DNA from: Streptomyces sp. ALI-76-A | Lineage (GTDB): Bacteria; Actinomycetota; Actinomycetes; Streptomycetales; Streptomycetaceae | Assembly (NCBI RefSeq): GCF_030287445.1 | Contig: NZ_JASVWB010000002.1 | Span: 1,798,001 to 1,862,000, forward strand | Length of the DNA: 64,000 nt | Direction of reading: 5' to 3' | Shown here: piece after piece, positions 58,108-64,000 of the stretch | Layout: each line of letters begins with the position of its first letter | Position numbering within the stretch: the stretch's first letter is position 1 | Translations under genes and position numbers: made by a program | The notes under the pieces: model-generated | What the model saw: only the letters and a program-made list of their open reading frames with translations | The model's database searches: none | What the model was told of the DNA's origin: nothing

Positions 58108-59778
58108 ATGGAGACAACGCTGCGAGGCGTCGGCGTGAGCCACGGTGTGGCCATCGGCGAGGTTCGGCACATGGGAACGGCGGTTCTCGAACCGCCTGCC
58201 AAGCAGAACCCGGATCAGGACGCGGAACGTGAACAGGGGCGCGCCCGCAAGGCCGTGGAAGCCGTGGCGGCCGATCTGATGGCGCGCGGCAACCTGGCGG
58301 GGGGCGAGGCCCAGGCGGTGCTCGAGGCGCAGGCCATGATGGCCCAGGACCCCGAGCTGATGTCCGACGTGGAACGGCGCATCGTCGTGGGAAGCACCGC
58401 CGAGCGTGCGGTGTACGACGCCTTCGCCGCGTATCGCGCTCTGCTGGCCGGTGCCGGCGAGTACCTGGCCGGTCGGGTGGCTGACCTCGACGACGTGCGG
58501 AATCGTATCGTCGCTCGCTTGCTCGGGGTGCCCATGCCGGGTGTGCCGGACAGTGATGAGCCGTATGTCCTGATCGCGCGCGATCTTGCGCCGGCCGACA
58601 CAGCGCTGCTGGACCCGGCTCTGGTGCTCGGTTTCGTCACCGAGGAAGGCGGGCCGACCAGCCACAGCGCGATTCTGGCGCGGGCGCTCGGTGTGCCGGC
58701 CGTGGTGGCGTTGCCCGGTGCCGGAGAGCTGGCCGAGGGCACGATGATCGCCGTGGACGGCAGCACCGGTGAGATCTTCGTGAACCCCAGCGAGGAGAAG
58801 AAGGCGCGGATGGCGGCCCAGGCCGCCGAGCGGAAGGCCGCGCTGGCGGCCTCGTCAGGGCCTGGTTCCACTTCCGATGGTCACAAGGTGCCGCTGCTGG
58901 CCAACGTCGGCGGGCCGGCCGACGTGCCGGCGGCCCTCGAGGCCGGTGCCGAGGGTGTGGGTCTGTTCCGTACCGAGTTCCTCTTCCTCGACGACAGCAA
59001 GAACGCTCCGTCGCAGGACAAGCAGATCGAGGCGTACCGGCAGGTTCTCGAGGCGTTCCCCGAGGGACGTGTCGTCGTGCGGGTGCTGGACGCGGGGGCG
59101 GACAAGCCGCTGGACTTCCTGACCCCGGGCGATGAGCCGAACCCGGCGCTGGGCGTGCGGGGTCTGCGGACCCTGCTCGACCACCCGGAGGTGCTGCGCA
59201 CGCAGCTGACGGCTCTGGCCAAGGCGGCCGAGGGGCTTCCGGTCCACCTCGAGGTCATGGCTCCGATGGTGGCGGACCGCGCCGATGCCAAGGCGTTCGC
59301 CGACGCGTGCCGTGAGGCGGGGCTGCGGGCGAAGTTCGGCGCGATGGTGGAGATCCCGTCGGCCGCGCTGCGGGCGCGCTCGATCCTGCGGGAGGTGGAG
59401 TTCCTCTCGCTGGGGACCAACGATCTGGCGCAGTACACCTTCGCCGCGGACCGTCAGGTGGGCGCGGTGTCGCGTCTGCAGGATCCGTGGCAGCCCGCGC
59501 TGCTCGACCTGGTCGCGCTGTCCGCCGAGGCGGCGAGGGCCGAGGGCAAGAGCTGCGGGGTCTGCGGTGAGGCCGCGTCCGATCCGCTGCTGGCGTGTGT
59601 GCTGACCGGTCTGGGTGTCACCTCGCTTTCCATGGGAGCGGCATCGATTCCTTACGTCCGGGCGTCGCTGGCGAAGTACACGCTGGCGCAGTGCGAGCGG
59701 GCCGCGGCCGCGGCGCGGGCGACGGACAGTGCCGAGGAGGCGCGCACCGCTGCTCAGGCGGTGCTGTCCGGCGAGTAG
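58108..59778 (+). CDS. ptsI: Phosphoenolpyruvate-protein phosphotransferase, enzyme I
   Basis: 556 residues from ATG 58108 (GGAGACGG upstream). The N-terminal HPr-binding and phosphohistidine domains include GGPTSHSAILARALGVPAVV with the active His near residue 185. The C-terminal PEP-binding barrel includes LFRTEFLFLDD, GVRGLRTLL, MVEIPSAAL and SLGTNDLAQYTFAADR, with the catalytic Cys in KSCGVCGEAA. It takes phosphate from PEP and gives it to HPr. Second gene of the DasR-controlled crr-ptsI unit, ended by a hairpin. Confidence 0.97.
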   Translation: METTLRGVGVSHGVAIGEVRHMGTAVLEPPAKQNPDQDAEREQGRARKAVEAVAADLMARGNLAGGEAQAVLEAQAMMAQDPELMSDVERRIVVGSTAERAVYDAFAAYRALLAGAGEYLAGRVADLDDVRNRIVARLLGVPMPGVPDSDEPYVLIARDLAPADTALLDPALVLGFVTEEGGPTSHSAILARALGVPAVVALPGAGELAEGTMIAVDGSTGEIFVNPSEEKKARMAAQAAERKAALAASSGPGSTSDGHKVPLLANVGGPADVPAALEAGAEGVGLFRTEFLFLDDSKNAPSQDKQIEAYRQVLEAFPEGRVVVRVLDAGADKPLDFLTPGDEPNPALGVRGLRTLLDHPEVLRTQLTALAKAAEGLPVHLEVMAPMVADRADAKAFADACREAGLRAKFGAMVEIPSAALRARSILREVEFLSLGTNDLAQYTFAADRQVGAVSRLQDPWQPALLDLVALSAEAARAEGKSCGVCGEAASDPLLACVLTGLGVTSLSMGAASIPYVRASLAKYTLAQCERAAAAARATDSAEEARTAAQAVLSGE

Positions 59779-59805
59779 TCGGGCCGAGGCTGGCGTCGGC
59801 TGTCC

Positions 59806-59843
59806 CTGAGGGGCGCTCCACCTGCGGGTGGGGCGCCCCTCAG
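59806..59843. terminator. Bidirectional terminator after ptsI
   Basis: 17-bp stem with one mismatch (CTGAGGGGCGCTCCACC at 59806-59822 against 59827-59843) and a 4-nt loop, between ptsI and the convergent hypothetical gene. Confidence 0.85.
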
Positions 59844-59847
59844 TCGT

Positions 59848-60741
59848 TCAGTGGTGGTGTCCCCTTCCCTGTCCCGTGTCGCCGAGGTCGGGTGGTGCGC
59901 AGTAGTCGACGTCCGACTCCGGGGAGATGAGGTCGCCGGAATCGACGTCGGTGCAGTAGGCGTCGAAGACTTCTCCGGCGGTGAGGGGTTCGAGGCCTTC
60001 GCCGCGCAGGCGCCAGCCGTAGATGCGGTCCGGGGTGTCCGGGGCGCTGGTGCGCATCACGAGGCCGCCGGGGCTGTGGGTGGCGAGGCCGAGGGCCAGG
60101 ACGGTGGTGAACTCGAGGGCTTCGGCCTCGTCGAGCTGGGTGGCGCCGTCGGCGTCCTCGTCGGCGTGCAGGACGGAGACGAGGGATTCCGGGGTGCCGG
60201 TGACGCTGCAGACGAGGTGACGGCTGCCCGGGTGGGCCGTGTCGAGGATGCGGACGAGCAGCTGGGAGGCGCGGATGAAGGACGCGCGGCTGATGTCCTC
60301 GCCGCAGGAGGCGCAGGTGCCGAGGCGGGCCAGCAGGGTGCTCGCGTACTCCCAGGTGGCCTGTCGTACGGCTTCGTCCACGAGGGCCGGTACCAGCTCC
60401 GTCAGGGGCCGGCCGTCGTACGGGACGGTGGGGCCGGTGGTGGCGAGTTGCGCGGTGAAGCGTGTGCGGCTGGACGGGATGTCAGGGTCGAGGCCGGTGT
60501 CCGCGCAGAATTCGGCGTATTCCTGCGGGTCGAAGAGGGCGACGGTGGTGTGGCTGCCCTGTGCGGCACGGGTCCTGAGCAGGTCTTCGACCTGGTGCAG
60601 ATAGGCCGTGTGGTCGTCGAAGGTGAAGGTGCGGTAGTGCCGCATCGCCCGGAAGTCGTGCTCGTCGGTGAGCAGGCCGATGGTGCCGGCGATTTCGCGG
60701 CGCAGGACGCGTCGCATGGTCCGGTGGTCGGTGTGCGCCAT
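59848..60741 (-). CDS. Conserved hypothetical protein with CxxC motif and His-rich tail
   Basis: 297 residues from ATG 60741 (AGGGGGAAA upstream). I do not recognise a named family. It opens TMRRVLRREIAGTIGLLTDEHDFRAMRHYRTFTFDDHTAYLHQVEDLLR, has TLLARLGTCASCGEDISRASFIRASQLLVRILD with a CxxC in the middle, and a beta-rich C-terminal part with EALEFTTVLALGLATHSPGGLVMRTS. It ends in Gly/Arg and HHH. Strong third-position G/C shows real coding. No signal peptide or membrane helix. Stands between ptsI and an MFS fragment; nothing links it functionally to either. Confidence 0.8.
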   Translation of the reverse strand: MAHTDHRTMRRVLRREIAGTIGLLTDEHDFRAMRHYRTFTFDDHTAYLHQVEDLLRTRAAQGSHTTVALFDPQEYAEFCADTGLDPDIPSSRTRFTAQLATTGPTVPYDGRPLTELVPALVDEAVRQATWEYASTLLARLGTCASCGEDISRASFIRASQLLVRILDTAHPGSRHLVCSVTGTPESLVSVLHADEDADGATQLDEAEALEFTTVLALGLATHSPGGLVMRTSAPDTPDRIYGWRLRGEGLEPLTAGEVFDAYCTDVDSGDLISPESDVDYCAPPDLGDTGQGRGHHH

Positions 60742-60763
60742 GTTTCCCCCTGTGCGCGGTCGA

Positions 60764-61255
60764 TCAGTGCTCACTCACAGTAATCGGTGGCACTGACAAT
60801 GGGGTCCGGGTCATGCGGTCTCGGACGAGTCTGCGTCGGATCATGCAGGTCAGGGCTATGTCGGTGCCGAAGGCGGGCCAGCCGATGGGGCCGGTGGCCA
60901 TGGCCGCGGTGACGGCGAGTGGTCCGATGCCGCGCTGGGCGGACTGGACGATGCCGTGGACGCCGAGGTAGCCGCCCAGGGAGGTGGCGGGAGCAAGGGC
61001 GACGGAGAATTCCCAGGACACGGTGGTGTGCAGCATCTCCGCCAGGGTGAACGCGACGGCCGCCGCCGTGAGGAGGAGCGAGGCCGTGACCGGGCCGCCG
61101 GTGGCCGAGAACGCCATGGCGAGGCCGCCCACGGCGAAGGCCGCGGCGAGTGGGGCGAGGAGGGCGCGGGCGGCGGCCGAGGTGGTGCCGAACCGGGCCA
61201 GGGGGACCTGAGCGCTCTGCTCGGCGAGTTCGAGGGGCGCGGTATCGAGGCCCAT
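60764..61255 (-). pseudogene. C-terminal fragment of an MFS transporter
   Basis: 163 residues that read like the last third of a major-facilitator permease: ALLAPLAAAFAVGGLAMAFSA, VAFTLAEMLHTTVSWEFSVALAPATSLGGYLGVHGIVQSAQRGIGPLAVTAAMATGP, then a basic tail. The stretch EMLHTTVSWEFSVALAP..LGGYLGVHG is typical of helix 10-11 in actinobacterial MFS exporters. Only four helices remain; no ribosome site precedes ATG 61255 and no N-terminal part is found in any frame up to the next gene at 61479. Probably a truncated remnant, though a short expressed membrane protein cannot be excluded. Confidence 0.6.
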
Positions 61256-61478
61256 GGGGCGGGCGGGATGAACCTGTGGGTGCCCGGGCGGGACGAGTCG
61301 GCGGTGGTGAACGGGCGTCGTTCGTACGGCTGGTGGGTGGCGGCGGGCGGCCGGTCCGGGGCTGCGGATCTCCGTGGCCGCTCTGGGACCTGCCGACGCG
61401 GTGCGGCCGGCCTCGGATCTCGCGGTGGTGCTCGGCGAGTCCGAGGCCGCCTACGGGGGGACCGGCCCTCGGGGCCGA

Positions 61479-63446
61479 TCAGGCGCGCCGGCGGGCCAGG
61501 TCCTCGTAGAAGTGCAGCAGGTCGAGGTTGTCGATGGAGCCGGGGTTGACCGCTCTCTCCAGGGGGGTGCCCTGGAGGAGGCGTTTGACCGGGACCTCGA
61601 TGCGCTTGCCGGTGAGGGTGTGCGGGATGCCGGGCACCTCGATCACCTCGTCGGGGACGTGGCGGGGTGAGAGATGTTCGCGGATCGTCCGCTTGATGCG
61701 GTCCAGGAGGGCCTCGTCGAGGGCGGCTCCGGGGACGAGGTGCACGAAGAGGGGCATCCAGTAGCCGCCGTCGGGCTGCTCGATGCCGATGACGAGGGAC
61801 TCCCTGATCTCGGGGAGGCGTTCCACCGCTTCGTAGATGTCGGCCGACCCCATGCGCACGCCCTGGCGGTTCAGTGTCGAGTCGGAGCGGCCGTGGATGA
61901 CGACCGAGCCGCGCGAGGTGACGGTGATCCAGTCGCCGTGGCGCCACACTCCGGGGTACGTGTCGAAGTAGCTGGCCCGGTAGCGGCTGCCGTCGGGGTC
62001 GTTCCAGAAGTGGATCGGCATCGACGGCATGGGGTTGGTGACCACGAGTTCGCCGACCTCGTCGACGAGGGGTCGGCCGCTCGGGTCCCATGACTGCAGG
62101 TCGGTGCCCAGGCCGGGTGCCTGGAGCTCGCCGATGTACACCGGGAGCGTCGGTACCGCCCCCGCGAAGCAGGAGCACACGTCCGTGCCGCCGCTGACGG
62201 ACGCGATCCACAGGTCGTCGCGGACCTCGTCGTGCAGCCAGCGGAAACCGTCGGGCGGCAGTGGCGATCCCGTGGTGGCGACGCACGTCACCCGGGTGAG
62301 GTCGAAGTCGCGGCCGGGACGCACGCCGGCCTTGCGGCAGGCCATGACGTAGGCGGCGGAGGTGCCGTAGAGGGTGGCTCCGGTGCGTTCGGCGATCCGC
62401 CACTGGGCGCCGGTGTCCGGATAGCCGGGGCTGCCGTCGTAGAGGACGATCGTCGTGCCCGTGAGGAGGCCGGAGACGAGGAAGTTCCACATCATCCAGC
62501 CGGTGGACGTGTACCAGAAGAAACGGTCCTGAGGGCCCAGGTCGCAGTGCAGGCCGAGCTGTTTCAGGTGCTCGACCAGGATGCCGCCCTGGGACTGGAC
62601 GAGGGCCTTGGGGAGACCCGTCGTGCCCGACGAGTAGAGCACCCACAGAGGATGGTCGAAGGGCACCTGTTCGAAGACGGGTTCCGTGTCCGCGCTCGTC
62701 AGGGCGGACCACTCCAGGACGCCCTCGGGGGCCTCGGTGCCGAGCAGGGGGATGTGCACGACGGCGCGCAGGGTGGGCAGTTCGCGGCGGAGTTCGGCCA
62801 CGGTGTCGCGCCGGTCGTGCTCCTTGCCGCCGTAGCGGTAGCCGTCGACGGTGAACAGGACGACCGGTTCCACCTGCTGGAAGCGGTCCAGGACGCTGCG
62901 GGCGCCGAAGTCGGGGGCGCAGGAGGTCCAGACGCCGCCCACGGCGGCCGTGGCGAGCAGGGCGACGACGGCCTCGGGAACGTTCGGCAGGTAGCCGCTG
63001 ACGCGGTCTCCTGGGCGTACGCCGAGGGCACGCAGTTCGGCGGCCAGGGAGCCGACCTGGCGGCGCAGCTCGGACCAGGTCACGGGGCGGGGCTCATGGG
63101 TCTCGTCGACGCACAGCAGGGCCGGTTCGTCCGCGCGGGTCGCGCTCGCGCGCAGGGCGTGCTCGGCGTAGTTCAGGGTCGCTCCGGGGAACCACTGGGC
63201 GCCGGGCATCGAGCGTTCGCCGAGCACGCGCGCGCAGGGGGTCGAGAACCGTACGTCGAACCACTCCGTGACGGCTTTCCAGAAGGTGTCCAGCTCGTCG
63301 ACGGACCAGCGGTGGAGTGCGGGGTACCCGCCCTCGGCCGGGGCGCCGTGGTGGTCGGCCGCCCAGGACTGGAATCCGGTGATCTGCGCCTGGGCGATGC
63401 GTTCCGGTTCGGGCTGCCAGAGCGGCTTGGGGTTCACGGTCGACAT
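61479..63446 (-). CDS. aacS: Acetoacetate-CoA ligase (acetoacetyl-CoA synthetase)
   Basis: 655 residues from ATG 63446 (GGGAG upstream). Adenylate-forming enzyme: AMP-binding core WVLYSSGTTGLPKALVQSQGG near residue 280, GSPLPPDGFRWLHDEV, SVSGGTDVCSCFAGAVPTLPVYIGELQAPGLG, and C-terminal hinge GRSDSTLNRQGVRMGSADIYEAVE with the acyl-transfer lysine in TLTGKRIEVPVKRLL. The N-terminal extension (WQPEPERIAQAQITGFQSWAADHHG) and the GGTDVCSCFAG block distinguish AacS from acetyl-CoA synthetase. It activates acetoacetate to acetoacetyl-CoA with ATP. Divergent from the gene at 63659. Confidence 0.93.
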   Translation of the reverse strand: MSTVNPKPLWQPEPERIAQAQITGFQSWAADHHGAPAEGGYPALHRWSVDELDTFWKAVTEWFDVRFSTPCARVLGERSMPGAQWFPGATLNYAEHALRASATRADEPALLCVDETHEPRPVTWSELRRQVGSLAAELRALGVRPGDRVSGYLPNVPEAVVALLATAAVGGVWTSCAPDFGARSVLDRFQQVEPVVLFTVDGYRYGGKEHDRRDTVAELRRELPTLRAVVHIPLLGTEAPEGVLEWSALTSADTEPVFEQVPFDHPLWVLYSSGTTGLPKALVQSQGGILVEHLKQLGLHCDLGPQDRFFWYTSTGWMMWNFLVSGLLTGTTIVLYDGSPGYPDTGAQWRIAERTGATLYGTSAAYVMACRKAGVRPGRDFDLTRVTCVATTGSPLPPDGFRWLHDEVRDDLWIASVSGGTDVCSCFAGAVPTLPVYIGELQAPGLGTDLQSWDPSGRPLVDEVGELVVTNPMPSMPIHFWNDPDGSRYRASYFDTYPGVWRHGDWITVTSRGSVVIHGRSDSTLNRQGVRMGSADIYEAVERLPEIRESLVIGIEQPDGGYWMPLFVHLVPGAALDEALLDRIKRTIREHLSPRHVPDEVIEVPGIPHTLTGKRIEVPVKRLLQGTPLERAVNPGSIDNLDLLHFYEDLARRRA

Positions 63447-63658
63447 GGGCGGCTCCCGGACTGTGCGCGTCGTGTGCGTCCTCCGCACACGGGCTGGGGT
63501 GTGCGCGTGACGCGGCTGACACGGACGATGCCATGTGATCGACTCTGGCACCAGGGCGGGCCCCACATAGTCCGCGTCGTGAAGATGTGGTCCCAGCACG
63601 GGTGAACGGAAGTTGAACGACACCCCCATGTGGCTCGCTCAATGACAGGGTGAGCAGC

Positions 63659-64000
63659 ATGGACGGTCGTGACCTGGTGCGCTCGGTGAAAGCGGTCGGT
63701 TCGGCGGGGGCGGCCCAGGGGGTGCGCACCGTGCGGGCCGCGTGGCGCAGGAGGCGTGCGGATGCCGACGGGCTGCCGCCGCGGGGCGCCGAGCGGGCCC
63801 GGGTGCCGGGACCGGTGCGGGACGTGGAGCCCGCTCCCGGGGGTGGTGTGATCCGGTTCAGCCGTTCCGAACTGCGGATCGTCGTCGCCGTGAACGGGGC
63901 TGTCTTCTGGGGCTGGGACGGGGCCGCGCCGGAGCCGTCGTACGCGCTCGCGGGCCGTTGTCCGGAGCCCGACTCCCGGGCGGTACTGGAGCCGGACAAG
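63659..64000 (+). CDS. Probable glycoside hydrolase family 31 protein, N-terminus only
   Basis: Open from ATG 63659 (AGGGTGAG upstream; an in-frame GTG at 63650 is possible) to the window edge: 114 residues. It reads MDGRDLVRSVKAVGSAG, an Arg-rich stretch, then a beta-rich part with GGGVIRFSRSELRIVVAVNGAVFWGWDGAAPEPSYALAG and AVLEPDK. This opening resembles Streptomyces GH31 alpha-glucosidase/alpha-xylosidase-type proteins as I remember them. The catalytic domain lies outside the window, so the call rests on the N-terminal domain only. Divergent from aacS. Confidence 0.6.
   Translation, partial: MDGRDLVRSVKAVGSAGAAQGVRTVRAAWRRRRADADGLPPRGAERARVPGPVRDVEPAPGGGVIRFSRSELRIVVAVNGAVFWGWDGAAPEPSYALAGRCPEPDSRAVLEPDK

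Noticed and set aside
57276..58202. A 308-codon minus-strand frame covering crr and the intergenic region
   Set aside because: Antisense to crr and runs through the dre and rrn promoter region; no ribosome site or family pattern.
60856..62712. A 618-codon minus-strand frame across the aacS 3' half
   Set aside because: It overlaps the acetoacetyl-CoA synthetase in another frame and is Arg/Pro-rich without motifs.

Overview
The window is very high in G+C, with a strong G/C bias at third codon positions, a complete rrn operon and gene neighbourhoods typical of Streptomyces. From memory the gene order resembles the part of the S. coelicolor chromosome running from fabG-type genes through gcvP, dinB, manC and pgsA to crr-ptsI. 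I call it a Streptomyces chromosome; no phage, plasmid or CRISPR locus is visible.

Layout. 1-11.4 kb: an oligopeptide-type binding protein (cut by the window edge), two FabG-type reductases, an excalibur protein, a HipA-like kinase overlapping a DUF3037 gene, a Rieske lipoprotein, an isochorismatase-fold protein, two PPOX-fold flavoproteins, and LysR and MocR regulators each divergent from a target. 11.4-21.5 kb: two more EamA exporters, a Clp-N protein, an SRPBCC protein, PadR, PhzF, a CPBP membrane protease, a GCS2-type ligase, a conserved hypothetical and a DUF5999 protein. 21.7-29.0 kb: a xylan/xylo-oligosaccharide locus (LacI regulator, GH10 xylanase, three ABC importer genes, a broken GH43 xylosidase) tied together by CGAAA-N-TTTCG operators. 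29.2-30.5 kb: decayed remains of a kdp potassium-ATPase operon beside an intact APC-superfamily transporter. 32.8-37.4 kb: a DUF1707 protein and a molybdate system (HTH-TOBE regulator, modABC). 37.6-43.0 kb: gcvP behind a tandem glycine riboswitch, a PRC-barrel protein and DinB. 43.1-51.7 kb: a conserved actinobacterial cell-envelope/central-metabolism block (MerR, bifunctional nuclease, FtsR-like MerR, GarA-like FHA protein, DUF881-Sbp-DUF881, GDP-mannose pyrophosphorylase, CDP-alcohol phosphatidyltransferase). 51.8-57.0 kb: the rrn operon on the minus strand. 57.5-64 kb: crr-ptsI with a DasR site, a hypothetical protein, an MFS fragment, acetoacetyl-CoA synthetase and the start of a probable GH31 glycosidase.

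How it works together. The xylan locus would secrete a GH10 xylanase and import products through an ABC transporter with no ATPase of its own, presumably sharing the general sugar ATPase MsiK; its GH43 enzyme has lost an internal segment. The PTS pair is placed under GlcNAc-responsive DasR control. The MerR/GarA/DUF881 block matches the order seen around mycobacterial garA and gcvB. The stretch from about 27.5 to 30.5 kb carries several small deletions and looks like a patch of recent gene decay. Convergent gene pairs are regularly separated by strong hairpins.
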